A stretch of 64,000 nt of DNA. It comes from Imperialibacter roseus (lineage in GTDB: Bacteria > Bacteroidota > Bacteroidia > Cytophagales > Cyclobacteriaceae). The notes under the pieces were generated by a model. It saw only the letters and a list, made by a program, of their open reading frames with translations, was not told the DNA's origin and did no database searches. The position numbers and the translations under genes were made by a program. Below are positions 25,859 through 35,499 of the stretch, piece after piece; position 1 is the first letter of the stretch; every line of letters starts with the position of its first letter. The DNA is taken from NCBI RefSeq assembly GCF_032999765.1, contig NZ_CP136051.1, forward strand, positions 1,774,417-1,838,416, given 5' to 3'.

Positions 25859-27232
25859 TTATGCGGGTACACGTTCCGGACTCAACTGAGTCTCCTTCAC
25901 AGAAGCCAGCAATTCCTCCATTTCTTTTTCTGCTTCCTTTTCCATGACGGGCGAGAATTTGACGGCAAAAACTGTAAATGATACAGCCACCACAATGAAG
26001 CCCAGGATCATAAACGACTCAGGCCACTCAAGGCCGGTGAGCTCTTTCTTGAAGAGGAACATGCCTGCTACTGCACCGGCGTTGCCGCCAGCACCAACAA
26101 TGCCAGATACTGCTCCTAAGGCCTTTTTGTTGACAAATGGTACCACGCTAAACGTGGCTCCTTCGCTCATTTGGACAAAGATGCTGAAAACCAGCAGTGA
26201 GCCAATGATGGTTGGTATTGTGCCCATTCGTGAGAATATTACGAGAGCGATTCCCTGGCAGAAAAGGGAAACAAAGAGCCACTTTACACGGCCTTTGAGA
26301 CCGTTGGTTTTGCCAAACTTGTCGCCCAGCATGCCGCCCAGAGAGCGGGCAAACAGATTCATCAGACCGAACAGGCCGGCAATCAGGCCTGCAGTCTTCA
26401 GGTCCATGGTAAAATAATCGGCAAAGTAGAGTGCCGCCTTTGAATTCACGATCAACTCCACGCCGAAGCAAGCTCCGTAAATGAGAAACAAAGCCCAAAC
26501 TCTGTAGTCCTTCAATGCCTCTTTGAAAACCTTGCCACTGTTGCCTGATTTCGAATGCGCTACCTTCTCTTCTATTTCTGAGTAGTTGCCCTCAGGTGTG
26601 TCTTTTGTGTATCTGTAGTAAACAAAGCCCATTACCAACAATAGAAAGCCGGGAGCTATCATGGCGTAGCGCCAGGCGAGGTGCTCAGAACCAAAGTAAG
26701 CCAGCGCTCCGGCGAAGACGAACGGCATTACTTGTTGTGTCACGCCGCCGCCCAGGTTACCCCAGCCAGCAGTGGTGGCATTAGCAGTGCCCACCACATT
26801 GGGAGCGAACATCACCGAGGTGTGAAATTGGGTAATGACAAATGAGGCGCCAATGGCTCCGATGAACATACGGGCGATAAGGAACTGCTCGTAGCTTTGA
26901 GAAAGGCCTACCAGCATCACAGGGATAGCACCCAACACCAGCAGCCAGGTGTAGGTGATACGTGGCCCGATTTTATCGCAAAGCCAGCCAACAAACAGCC
27001 TCATGAAGACGGTGGAGGCAACAGCTACCATGTTGGTGGTTACAATTTGATCAGTAGTAATGCCAAGGTCGTCTCTTACGATCTGTAGCATGGGAGCCAA
27101 ACCAAACCAGCCGAAAAAGCAAAGGAAGAAGGCCAGCCACGTGAGGTGAAATGTGCGCATTTGTACCGAACTGAAATTGAACATATCAATCCGGGTTGCC
27201 TTATTTGATTTTGTCATGATACTCATGGTCAT
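25859..27232 (-). CDS. narK: Nitrate/nitrite transporter, NarK family
   Basis: A 457-residue MFS protein with 12 helices and both nitrate signature loops: GWGNLGGGV (about residue 165) and GIVGAGGNAGAVAG (about residue 375). It brings nitrate into the cell for the reductase encoded just downstream. The start at 27232 is preceded by 37 bp after the porin gene, so both transport genes share a transcript. Alternative starts at Met3 and Met5 cannot be told apart. Confidence 0.92.
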   Translation of the reverse strand: MTMSIMTKSNKATRIDMFNFSSVQMRTFHLTWLAFFLCFFGWFGLAPMLQIVRDDLGITTDQIVTTNMVAVASTVFMRLFVGWLCDKIGPRITYTWLLVLGAIPVMLVGLSQSYEQFLIARMFIGAIGASFVITQFHTSVMFAPNVVGTANATTAGWGNLGGGVTQQVMPFVFAGALAYFGSEHLAWRYAMIAPGFLLLVMGFVYYRYTKDTPEGNYSEIEEKVAHSKSGNSGKVFKEALKDYRVWALFLIYGACFGVELIVNSKAALYFADYFTMDLKTAGLIAGLFGLMNLFARSLGGMLGDKFGKTNGLKGRVKWLFVSLFCQGIALVIFSRMGTIPTIIGSLLVFSIFVQMSEGATFSVVPFVNKKALGAVSGIVGAGGNAGAVAGMFLFKKELTGLEWPESFMILGFIVVAVSFTVFAVKFSPVMEKEAEKEMEELLASVKETQLSPERVPA

Positions 27233-27269
27233 TTCTTTTTGAATGGATGAATTGATTGTATGAATAGGG

Positions 27270-28538
27270 TCAAGGGGCAGATTCGAAGAAAGTAGGCTTG
27301 ATGGTCAGCATGACCCACGCCCAGTTGTTAAAAGAACTGCTGCTACCTCCAGGCTTAATGATTTCCATGCTGGAGGTGGCCATCATTTGGGAATAGCCGA
27401 CATGCAAAAGCACGTCTTTGTTGAAAGCCTGGCTGAAAACCAGATCAAGCTCAGTACCAAGGTTGGTTTTGTAGGAACTGTTATCTGCGGATGGAATCTC
27501 AGAACCGCTAATGAACTGGTGAACGCCGGTTTCAAGTGCTCCTTTTTCAGAAAGTTTGAATTTAGCTGTTAGATAAAGGTCTTTGATACCCACGTTGCCG
27601 TGCCCGTTGCCCACGTAGAAGTAGTCCATGTACCCATAAAACTTGTGGTGAGTACCATAAAGCGGGTTGAAAGCATTGTCTTTGCTGCTGGTGGAAGACG
27701 CTCCACTCAGGTAGTCGACACCCAATGTGAGAGGTGTTTTTCCCACCGGGTAGGTGATGTTGGCAGCCAACAGGAAGGCACCTATCGATTTGCCCGACGG
27801 GTTTTTGCCAAACTGATAATAAGCTTCACCATTCAGGCTTACCTTTCCAAGTTTTTTAACTGCATATGCCCCGGCGGTCTGGCTGAAATAGACTGCCGAA
27901 TCAACAGCAGATTGCACCCCGTTGTTGAGCACAAGAAAAGACACATTACCGGATTCGAAAGCCTGATTAAACCAGGAAAACTGCATGGTTTTGTAGTTAC
28001 CTCCCAGGAAGTAGTAGGTGTTCTTTAGTCTGCCCGGCTCGGACGGCGACAGTACATCTTCCTGATTGAAGGCAGCACCAACATGCCACTTCGACTGATT
28101 TTTCTGCCACTGAAAGAGTGCCAGGTCGTGTGATCTGCCCTGTGCAGCCCAGCCCAGGTTACCCAGTATGCGGGCGTTGTCGTAATCCAGCGCCTGCCGA
28201 CCGACCCTGATGGAAAGGGCTTCCGTGAAATTGTATTGTCCCCAGGCTTCATACACGTTGGTTAGCGCAGCATCTGACTTGTAAACCTGCGTGGCACCGC
28301 CCCATAGTCGGACATCCTGGAAGGTGATTTTGGCCGATACTTTGTCAGACTTGTAATCAAAATAGAGCCTGGAGCGCTGCTCGGTAAAGAATGCCGGTTT
28401 GGCATCCTCGCTGGCCAGGGTCTTAAAACCATGGCGATACTCTGTACGTGGTCGTACCTCTCCACCAATACTGAATTGGGCATTAACCTCAATAGCAGCC
28501 AGGCAGGAAATGAATAGGAATAGGTAGATTTTTCTCAT
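27270..28538 (-). CDS. Outer-membrane porin, alginate-export-like family
   Basis: A 422-residue beta-barrel protein with a clean signal peptide (CLAAIEVNAQ). The mature start GGEVRPRTEYRHGF and the segment FTEQRSRLYFDYKS are those of the alginate_exp-type barrels common in Bacteroidota. As first gene of the narK-nitrate reductase transcript it is probably the outer-membrane channel for nitrate, not an alginate exporter (inference from position). Four TACGTA sites stand just upstream. Confidence 0.8.
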   Translation of the reverse strand: MRKIYLFLFISCLAAIEVNAQFSIGGEVRPRTEYRHGFKTLASEDAKPAFFTEQRSRLYFDYKSDKVSAKITFQDVRLWGGATQVYKSDAALTNVYEAWGQYNFTEALSIRVGRQALDYDNARILGNLGWAAQGRSHDLALFQWQKNQSKWHVGAAFNQEDVLSPSEPGRLKNTYYFLGGNYKTMQFSWFNQAFESGNVSFLVLNNGVQSAVDSAVYFSQTAGAYAVKKLGKVSLNGEAYYQFGKNPSGKSIGAFLLAANITYPVGKTPLTLGVDYLSGASSTSSKDNAFNPLYGTHHKFYGYMDYFYVGNGHGNVGIKDLYLTAKFKLSEKGALETGVHQFISGSEIPSADNSSYKTNLGTELDLVFSQAFNKDVLLHVGYSQMMATSSMEIIKPGGSSSSFNNWAWVMLTIKPTFFESAP

Positions 28539-28561
28539 GCTGTACGTCTTTCATGTAAAAG

Positions 28562-28619
28562 TACGTACTAACACTTAAATTACGTAGACAGTGACTAAAT
28601 AATTACGTAATTATACGTA
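28562..28619. promoter_or_regulatory. Cluster of four TACGTA sites before the nitrate transport operon
   Basis: TACGTA occurs at 28562, 28581, 28604 and 28614 within 58 bp, directly upstream of the porin start at 28538. The third lies in the palindrome AATTACGTAATT. A similar cluster is found in the nirB/SUMT spacer. This is a good candidate site for the response regulator encoded at 29199 (inference). The rest of the 28539-28812 spacer shows no gene. Confidence 0.5.
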
Positions 28620-28812
28620 AAAATATTATATCCATAGTTTGGAGCTTGACAAATGAATATTTGGCAATTTCAGAACGTGAAAAGGCTTAGAAATTGAAGC
28701 CATGCAAGTGATTAACCAGTTATACTCTTGTGGGGTTCATAGAACAGGGCTGTGTTTATCGTGAGAGGGTGGCCAGGGCTAACCATTGCCGCCTTAAACT
28801 CCGTCAAGTTCG

Positions 28813-29073
28813 CTATTGAAGTTTTTGACTGTCACCCATTACATCTTCAATCGTAAGATTTGAAATTGGGATATTGTTTTCAGAAAGGATGGTTTCAAAT
28901 GCCAGCCTTGATACGCCAGCTAATTGCGATGCTTTTCCAATGGTTAGCTTTTGCAATGAATACAATCTGATGGCTAGAGAGATTTTTATATCTTTTTTTA
29001 GATCGGTTTCACTCTCGTTGAGTGCAAGTAAGATATCAGAGGGGAAATCTACAGATATTGTCTTGGTGCTCAT
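28813..29073 (-). CDS. UPF0175 family small protein
   Basis: An 86-residue protein started at the ATG at 29073. An upstream in-frame start at 29151 would add a hydrophobic stretch foreign to the family. The family features are seen: IAIRLY-like helix (SLAIRLYSLQKL), TIGKASQLAGVSRLAFETIL and NIPISNL. UPF0175 proteins often act as the antitoxin-like partner of DUF3368 PIN proteins, but no toxin gene follows here. It lies between the nitrate response regulator and the porin, on the same strand, so it may have a local regulatory role (inference). Confidence 0.72.
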   Translation of the reverse strand: MSTKTISVDFPSDILLALNESETDLKKDIKISLAIRLYSLQKLTIGKASQLAGVSRLAFETILSENNIPISNLTIEDVMGDSQKLQ

Positions 29074-29198
29074 ATTCTTGCAGAAGTTTATTAAAAATAG
29101 GAATAATTTTGACCTTTCCTCAAAGCTAACCAGTATGGGTAAGCCATTCAAAAAAAGGTCAAGCTTGCGTGGCTCCAGAAAATAACCAGGCCACCAGA

Positions 29199-29885
29199 CT
29201 ATTGGTTCAACTCCAAAGCCTGTTTCAGAGAGGTATCTCCATCAATTTTACGTAGAAGTTCTGCCAGGTTGTTGGCATCCAGCTTTTTCATGATGTTGAA
29301 ACGATGTGTTTCAATAGTTCGAACGCTTTTGTCGAGTTTTTCGGCAATGTCTTTGTTGCTTTCGCCTTTGTAGATCAGGCTTAAAATTTCCTTTTCCCGC
29401 TTTGTCAGGGCATTGTCCCCAGTTTCTTGTGGAGTGGGGGAGGTAGTTGTCTTGTTTCTCAGGTTGAGGTAATGCTGTACCAAAATATTGGAGATATCAC
29501 CGGTGAAGTATTTTTCTCCTTTTTGAACCGTATGAATGGCTTTGAGAAACTCTTGCTTGTTGGAGCCTTTCAGTAAATACCCCGTGGCGCCCATTTCTAC
29601 AGATTGAAGGATATACTCCTCATCTTCATGCATGGAAAGTACCAGGGCTTTGGTGGTGGGTGAGTAGGATTTGAGCTGGCGAATGGTTTCGATTCCATTC
29701 ATTTTTGGCATGTTAATGTCCACAATCAAAATGTCAGGCTGCTTGTTTTTGCATTCATCCAGCGCTTCCTGGCCGTCGGAGGCTTCGCCCACTACCTCCA
29801 AATCTCCTTCACTTTCTAATAATATTTTAATGCCGTTCCTTACAATTTCATGGTCATCGGCAAGGACTACTCTGATAGCAGGCAT
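29199..29885 (-). CDS. NarL/FixJ-type response regulator
   Basis: A 228-residue regulator. The receiver domain (1-120) has the acidic pair in LADDHEI and the phospho-acceptor Asp in ILIVDINMPKMNG (about residue 56). A LuxR-type helix-turn-helix fills about residues 155-215 (LTKREKEILSLIYKGESN). It follows its kinase gene after 3 bp. By position it controls nitrate and nitrite assimilation. The linker between domains is Thr/Pro-rich. Confidence 0.9.
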   Translation of the reverse strand: MPAIRVVLADDHEIVRNGIKILLESEGDLEVVGEASDGQEALDECKNKQPDILIVDINMPKMNGIETIRQLKSYSPTTKALVLSMHEDEEYILQSVEMGATGYLLKGSNKQEFLKAIHTVQKGEKYFTGDISNILVQHYLNLRNKTTTSPTPQETGDNALTKREKEILSLIYKGESNKDIAEKLDKSVRTIETHRFNIMKKLDANNLAELLRKIDGDTSLKQALELNQ

Positions 29886-29888
29886 AGT

Positions 29889-31706
29889 TTATATAGGTAC
29901 TGTTATAGCGATATGTGTTCCCGTTCCCTTTTCGGATTCAATCTGGAAATCAGCATCTACAAAAGCGGCTCTTTCTTTCATGTTGAAAATTCCATGCCCC
30001 GATTCCGTAAAGTGGCCGGTTTCCGCCAGTTGTTTGTAATCGAACCCTTTGCCGTCATCCACAATACTAATAGTGAGCTGGCTCGGATTATGGGAGAAAG
30101 TTATCGTTATTTTTTTAGCTCCCGAATATTTAATGGCATTATTCACTCCTTCTTGTACAATACGGTAGATGTTCATCTCAATATTGTTCTCCAACCTATT
30201 GATGAACTGCGTTTTGTCTACGAACTCCACTTCAATTTCCGAAACCTTGTTGACCTCCGTACAAAACTTTCGCACGGCCGGCACCAAGCCAAAGTCGCTC
30301 AGGCTGCTGGGTGCCAGGTTGAAGGAAACACGGCGAACCTCTTTCATCACACTGTTGAGGAAATGCTTAATGTCGTCCAGCCGCTGCCTGTTGTGGCTGG
30401 CCCCGGTCAATGACACTGAGTCCAGGTTCATTTTCATGGCGGTGAGCATTTGCCCGATGCCGTCGTGCAGCTCTTTGGCCAGGCGGCTGCGTTCTTCCTC
30501 CTGGCCTTCAAGTATCAGCACCGACCTGTATCGAAGTTCGTTCACGCTCTTCTCAATTTTTTCCCGGTTGAGCTCCCGGGCCATCATTTGCGCTTCCTTC
30601 ACATCGGTGATGTCTCTGCCAACCACCATCAATTCATTGCCGCCAGTACGGTTGGTGGTAGGAGTAATGGTTAAATCAAGCCAGAGGAAGTCTCCTGATA
30701 CTTCAGTAAATTTCATTTCTCCTGTCCAGGTTTTTCCCTCACTCAGAAGTTTTTTTACACCTTCTATGGCATCTCTCTGGTGTCCGTCGTGCTTGAAAAA
30801 ATCGAAAAGCGACTCGGGTAATTTGGTGGTTTCGTCAACAAACTTTTCCCGCATAAACTCCGATGTCCAGTAAATGGCACCGTCGTCTCTGGTTTTGCAG
30901 AGGACGGCATAGCTTTTGGGCTCTACCTTTATGGCTTCCAGGTCTTGATATGACTTGCCCAGCTCCACATAAAGCCTGTTGATTTCGTGCGCCATCTGAT
31001 TGGAGGATAGCTCCGACTCTGCCAGGTTTTTGATGGTTTGGTTGACGTTTCTGGCGGTGGGCTGAAAGATGAAAATGAACTCAAGGATTATAATGGAGAG
31101 GGAGATGGCCACCAATATGAGCTCGGTAACGCTTAGTTTATCGACCCTGGCCCTTGCTTCCTTGTCATACTGGGACACAATGTCGTCCATGGTGGCAAGG
31201 AATGGCCCTTCGTTCTGCAGGATGGTAGCAGTGAGTTCTTTTACTGCGACCTGTAGTGGCTCATCAAAACTAGAGCGGGAAGCAACTCTGGCTATCAGGG
31301 CCCTGGAATTTTCAATGATAATGATGTAGTAGGGGGTAATTGTTTCAAACATCGCTTCAATTTGCCGGCTGTTTTTCCCCTTGAGACCAGCAGTCGTGTC
31401 GCCTTTCAACAAACCATTGTGCGAGGTTTCCCAAAGATCAACCACGTTTTTCAATTCGTCGGCATGTTGTTTCATCTCCTCCAGGCTCTCCGACTGGGAA
31501 ATCAGCAGCGCCGCTTTTGCTATCCGCTGGCTCAGCATCCGTTGCCTGCCTGCCACGTTGATAACGTGAGAATCATCCTGCTGGCTTGCGATGAAGTTCT
31601 GGATAAGCACCTGACTAATGATGATGATCGCAGCTATACCGGATAGCGCCAGAATGTAGAACCTACCTAACCTTTCAAATTTGGATCTTACGTGCTTTTG
31701 GTTCAT
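29889..31706 (-). CDS. Sensor histidine kinase with PilJ/NarX-like periplasmic sensor and PAS domain
   Basis: A 605-residue inner-membrane kinase. Two helices (about 15-37 and 190-212) frame a periplasmic all-helical PilJ-type sensor. Its start, VINVAGRQRMLSQRIAKAALL, resembles the nitrate-binding P-box of NarX/NarQ. A PAS domain (about 255-370) follows, then a HisKA_3 dimerisation helix with phospho-acceptor His in LAKELHDGIGQM (about residue 414) and a HATPase_c domain (VDDGKGFD; GHGIFNMKERA). It probably senses nitrate or nitrite and phosphorylates the regulator encoded downstream. It lies 24 bp after nirD. Confidence 0.9.
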   Translation of the reverse strand: MNQKHVRSKFERLGRFYILALSGIAAIIIISQVLIQNFIASQQDDSHVINVAGRQRMLSQRIAKAALLISQSESLEEMKQHADELKNVVDLWETSHNGLLKGDTTAGLKGKNSRQIEAMFETITPYYIIIIENSRALIARVASRSSFDEPLQVAVKELTATILQNEGPFLATMDDIVSQYDKEARARVDKLSVTELILVAISLSIIILEFIFIFQPTARNVNQTIKNLAESELSSNQMAHEINRLYVELGKSYQDLEAIKVEPKSYAVLCKTRDDGAIYWTSEFMREKFVDETTKLPESLFDFFKHDGHQRDAIEGVKKLLSEGKTWTGEMKFTEVSGDFLWLDLTITPTTNRTGGNELMVVGRDITDVKEAQMMARELNREKIEKSVNELRYRSVLILEGQEEERSRLAKELHDGIGQMLTAMKMNLDSVSLTGASHNRQRLDDIKHFLNSVMKEVRRVSFNLAPSSLSDFGLVPAVRKFCTEVNKVSEIEVEFVDKTQFINRLENNIEMNIYRIVQEGVNNAIKYSGAKKITITFSHNPSQLTISIVDDGKGFDYKQLAETGHFTESGHGIFNMKERAAFVDADFQIESEKGTGTHIAITVPI

Positions 31707-31730
31707 GGAATCGACAACTGCTGCCCTAAT

Positions 31731-32099
31731 TTAGGACAAACCTATGTAAACAACGCCTTCCTCCACCCGGATTGGGTAGGTGTCGATGTCGCAGGTATCG
31801 CCATTGAGGCTTTTGCCAGTCGACAATGAGAAGGTTTTTTTGTGAAAAGGGCAGGCCACTTTGGGCTCTTCTGCCTGCGAACCGATCATTCCACGGCTCA
31901 GAATCATTTGCTGCTTATGTGGGCACATATTCTGACAGGCATACCATTCATTTCTGGCGGAAAAATTGAAAACGGCGATCTGTTTGCCTTCCACGTATAC
32001 GCAGGCCCCTCCGTTTTCAGGGAAGTCCTCAACCCTGGCGGCCAGGTGCCAGTTAACAGTGTCGGTCAGTGTTTGGGAAGTATGTTCTTTTGGAGTCAT
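31731..32099 (-). CDS. nirD: Nitrite reductase small subunit, Rieske type
   Basis: A 122-residue cytoplasmic Rieske-fold protein. Both ligand pairs are present, CPH in CQNMCPHK and CPFH in VACPFHKK, so it can hold a 2Fe-2S cluster, unlike some NirD proteins that have lost it. It is the partner of NirB, encoded 41 bp upstream. The complex reduces nitrite to ammonium with NAD(P)H. Confidence 0.92.
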   Translation of the reverse strand: MTPKEHTSQTLTDTVNWHLAARVEDFPENGGACVYVEGKQIAVFNFSARNEWYACQNMCPHKQQMILSRGMIGSQAEEPKVACPFHKKTFSLSTGKSLNGDTCDIDTYPIRVEEGVVYIGLS

Positions 32100-32140
32100 T
32101 TATTTGTCGTTTTTATGAAGTTGAGTTACGGGGCAAGGTG

Positions 32141-34630
32141 CTACCACCCTACGGGCACTTTCTGAGCTCTTTGCTTGTCAAATTTGAGTGAGGGATCTGC
32201 CTCGGGGCTGTTCACAAAGTGTTTGAACCGGGCTCTCAAAGCCGGATTGTTTACCACTTCTTTCCACTCACAGGCATAAGCCTCCACCAGCAACTGCATT
32301 TCGGCTTCCAGCTGTTTGCCCATGCCAAGTGAGTCTTCCACCACCACTTGCTTCAGGTAGTCCAGGCCTCCTTCCAGTTTGTTCATCCATGTGGCCGTGC
32401 GGTTAAGCGGCTCAGCAGTTTTGATGTAAAACATCAGGAACCTGTCGATATAGGCAATGCACGTTTCTTCGTCGATATCCCCCGCCAAAAGCACGGCATG
32501 TTGTGGGTTCGCTCCACCATTGCCGCCAACGTATAGGTTCCAGCCTTTCTCAGTGGCGATGATGCCGAAGTCTTTGCTGAGCGCTTCTGCGCATTCTCTC
32601 CGGCAGCCCGACACGGCACTTTTTATTTTGTGGGGCGCTCTAAGGCCTTTGTACCTCTCTTCAATTCTGATCGCAAAGCTTACTGAATCGTGCAGGCCAT
32701 AGCGGCACCATGAACTGCCTACGCAGCTTTTCACGGTACGAAGAGCTTTGCCGTAAGCGTGGCCACTCTCGAAGCCGGCGTTGATCAGCTCTTCCCAGAT
32801 TTCAGGCAGCTGGTCAATTCTTGCACCAAGTAAGTCGATGCGCTGACCGCCGGTTATTTTAGCATACAAGTCATATTTTTTAGCTACCTCGCCGATCACA
32901 ATGAGCTTTTCCGGGGTGATTTCTCCACCCGCTATCCTTGGAATAACAGAGTAAGTGCCACCTTTCTGGATATTGGCTAAAAAGCGGTCGTTGGTGTCCT
33001 GAATGGTGTCTTGCTTGAGAATGAGGCCGTTCCAGGCGCTGGCAAGTATCGAAGCAACGGCAGGTTTGCAGGTTTCGCAGCCATGTCCTTTGCCATAATC
33101 ATTGATCAGCTGGTCGAAGGAATGGATATTGTTGAGCTTCACCAAATCGAAGAGCTCCTGCCTTGTGTAGGCAAAGTGCTCGCAAAGTACCTTTCTCACC
33201 TTTTTGCCCATTTTCTTAAGCGTGGCGGTCAATATATCGTTGACCATCGGACTGCAAGCTCCACACCCAGTGCCAGCTTTGGTGCATGTTTTCAATGCTG
33301 CAAATTGCTCTACACCGTCGCCTTCAATCGCCTGAACAAGCGCTCCCTTGGTCACATTTTCGCAAGAGCAAATCTGAGCACCTTCAGGTAGCATATCCAC
33401 TGTGTTTCCAGCAGCAGCACCCTGGCGGCTGGTGTCCATCACCAGGTCTTCGGGATGTGGCGGCAGGGTCATATCGTTCAACATCATCTGAAACAGCATG
33501 TTGTAATTGCTGGCGTCGCCCACCAGAATGCCTCCCATGAGTTTCTTTCCATCTTTGGAAATATTCACACGCTTGTAGATGCCTGCGTTCTTGTCTTCAA
33601 ACACGATGGACTTGTATTGCTTTCCCTCGTCAAGGGCATCGCCAAAGCTTGCCACGTCCACACCGATCAACTTTAACTTGGTTGACATATCCGCCCCAGT
33701 AAATCCTTTCGTATCAGCGCCTGTCAGGTGCTCGACAGCCACAGTAGCCATATCGTAGCCAGGAGCCACCAGCCCGTAGGTCATGCCTTTGTAGGAAGCC
33801 ACTTCGCCGATGGCATATATATCGCAGTCACTGGTCAGCGTTAATTCATCGATTTTGATGCCGCCCCTTTCTCCTTTTTCAAGGCCGGATTCATTGGCCA
33901 GCTCGTCTCTCGGCCGTATACCGCAGGAAATGATGAGCATTTCAGCCTCAAGCGCAGCCCCATCCGTGAAGGTCATGGATGTCATCGCTTCATCGCCGTC
34001 GATGCTTGCGGTAGATTTGCTTAAATGGATATGAAGGCCCATTGACTCCAGTGTGGCTTGGAGCATATCGGATCCAGCTTCATCCAATTGCCTCGGCATC
34101 AACCTGGGAGCAAACTCTATCACATGCGCCTCCAGCCCCATGTCCACGGCGGCTTTGGCAGCTTCAAGCCCAAGCAACCCACCGCCTAATACAGCTGAGG
34201 TTTTGGCGTTTTTGCTATAGGTTTCCATGGCATCCAGGTCTTCTACTGTCCGGTAGACAAAAACGCCCGATTTATTGGAACCTTCAATAGGCGGCACGAA
34301 AGGAGTAGAGCCAGTGGCTAGTACGAGCTTGTCGTAGTTGAAGGTCCTCCCTTTGTGTGTGGTGATACTTTTGGCTTCTCTGTTGATGCTGACCACCATT
34401 TCACTGGTAATGAGTTCTATCGCATTCTCCTCATACCACTGCCTTGGAGCCATTAGTAGTGGCTCTACTGACTTGTGAGCGAAGTACTCACTTAAATGAA
34501 CCCTGTCGTAGGCAGGACTTGGCTCCTCGCCAAAAACGGTGATTTTGAATCCCTCGGGAGCTTTGTTTACAAGCTTTTCGCAAAACTTGTAGCCCACCAT
34601 GCCATTTCCAATTACAAGTACGTCTATCAT
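32141..34630 (-). CDS. nirB: Assimilatory nitrite reductase large subunit
   Basis: An 829-residue enzyme with the full NirB layout: FAD/NAD(P)H module (1-400; VIGNGMVGYKFCEKL; AVLGGGLLGLEAA), a first BFD-like 2Fe-2S domain (CSCEN, then GCGAC), a second Cys-bearing BFD-like stretch (GCETC), a ferredoxin-like half-domain, and the siroheme/4Fe-4S site CVGSSWC plus GCRREC (about 685-735). It reduces nitrite to ammonium with six electrons. Its promoter faces the SUMT gene that makes the siroheme precursor. TACGTA sites lie between the two. Confidence 0.95.
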   Translation of the reverse strand: MIDVLVIGNGMVGYKFCEKLVNKAPEGFKITVFGEEPSPAYDRVHLSEYFAHKSVEPLLMAPRQWYEENAIELITSEMVVSINREAKSITTHKGRTFNYDKLVLATGSTPFVPPIEGSNKSGVFVYRTVEDLDAMETYSKNAKTSAVLGGGLLGLEAAKAAVDMGLEAHVIEFAPRLMPRQLDEAGSDMLQATLESMGLHIHLSKSTASIDGDEAMTSMTFTDGAALEAEMLIISCGIRPRDELANESGLEKGERGGIKIDELTLTSDCDIYAIGEVASYKGMTYGLVAPGYDMATVAVEHLTGADTKGFTGADMSTKLKLIGVDVASFGDALDEGKQYKSIVFEDKNAGIYKRVNISKDGKKLMGGILVGDASNYNMLFQMMLNDMTLPPHPEDLVMDTSRQGAAAGNTVDMLPEGAQICSCENVTKGALVQAIEGDGVEQFAALKTCTKAGTGCGACSPMVNDILTATLKKMGKKVRKVLCEHFAYTRQELFDLVKLNNIHSFDQLINDYGKGHGCETCKPAVASILASAWNGLILKQDTIQDTNDRFLANIQKGGTYSVIPRIAGGEITPEKLIVIGEVAKKYDLYAKITGGQRIDLLGARIDQLPEIWEELINAGFESGHAYGKALRTVKSCVGSSWCRYGLHDSVSFAIRIEERYKGLRAPHKIKSAVSGCRRECAEALSKDFGIIATEKGWNLYVGGNGGANPQHAVLLAGDIDEETCIAYIDRFLMFYIKTAEPLNRTATWMNKLEGGLDYLKQVVVEDSLGMGKQLEAEMQLLVEAYACEWKEVVNNPALRARFKHFVNSPEADPSLKFDKQRAQKVPVGW

Positions 34631-34633
34631 AAC

Positions 34634-34695
34634 TACGTAAATTAATTACGTAAAAATACTTAAATTAAATTAAGTAATGCTAGATTTACTACGTA
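34634..34695. promoter_or_regulatory. Cluster of three TACGTA sites between nirB and the SUMT gene
   Basis: TACGTA at 34634, 34647 and 34690, in the 89-bp divergent spacer. Two are followed by the same AAAAATA-like tail seen before the porin operon. Shared arrangement with 28562-28619 suggests a single nitrate-responsive regulator (inference). Confidence 0.5.
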
Positions 34696-34719
34696 AAAAA
34701 TATCAAAACTTTGAAAAAC

Positions 34720-35499
34720 ATGGTTTCAGGCAATAAAAAGACTCCCAAGCTCATCCTGGTAGGCGCTGGCCCGGGCGACATTGAGCTAATTACCGTGAAG
34801 GCAACCAAGGCACTCCAGTCGGCTGATGTTGTATTGTATGATGCCCTGGCCAATGAAGAACTGCTCACGGAGTATGCACCAAACGCACAGCACGTTTTTG
34901 TGGGCAAGCGAAAGGGGCTCCACCATGTGCAGCAGTACTATATTAATAAGATGATTGTGCGATACGCCAGAAAGTGTGGAACGGTGGTTCGGCTCAAAGG
35001 AGGTGACCCGTTTGTGTTTGGCAGAGGCTTTGAAGAGATGGAATATGCTGTGAGTCATGGTTTGGAGGTGTCATACGTCCCCGGCATCAGCAGTGCTTTT
35101 GCTGTGGCACCCTTGGCAGGCATTCCGCTGTCTGTAAGAGGCGTGAATGCAGGGATTACAATTGTGACTGCGACGGCAAGCGACGGAAGTCTGACTGAAG
35201 AGTTGCAATGGGCTGTGGCTGGCAAAGGCACCGTGATCATTCTAATGGGAGTGAGCAAGCTGAACGAAATAGCGCAGCTGGTTTCTACACACAGAGGCTA
35301 TTCTGAAGTCATGGCAGTGATAAGCAAGGGTAGCCAGCAGGATGAAAGGAAGCTTTTTGCGCCTGCAAGTTCTATTTATAAGGAATCGATGGTGCAGGGA
35401 ATTGAAACTCCTGCTATCATTGTTGTAGGTAAAGTGGTGGCGAGTGCTTTGCAATTGATAAAATCTCAGCTGGCCGCGGCCGAGATACAAAGAACATGA
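34720..35499 (+). CDS. cobA: Uroporphyrinogen-III C-methyltransferase (SUMT)
   Basis: A 259-residue enzyme started at the ATG at 34720. A TTG at 34711 adds three residues. It makes precorrin-2 from uroporphyrinogen III using S-adenosylmethionine, the first step to siroheme. Motifs: LVGAGPGDIELITVKA (about residue 13), VRLKGGDPFVFGRG (about 95) and VPGISSAFAVAPLAGIPLS. It is divergent from nirB, which needs siroheme. No CysG-type dehydrogenase/chelatase is fused to it. Its last 4 bp overlap the DUF4202 gene. Confidence 0.9.
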   Translation: MVSGNKKTPKLILVGAGPGDIELITVKATKALQSADVVLYDALANEELLTEYAPNAQHVFVGKRKGLHHVQQYYINKMIVRYARKCGTVVRLKGGDPFVFGRGFEEMEYAVSHGLEVSYVPGISSAFAVAPLAGIPLSVRGVNAGITIVTATASDGSLTEELQWAVAGKGTVIILMGVSKLNEIAQLVSTHRGYSEVMAVISKGSQQDERKLFAPASSIYKESMVQGIETPAIIVVGKVVASALQLIKSQLAAAEIQRT

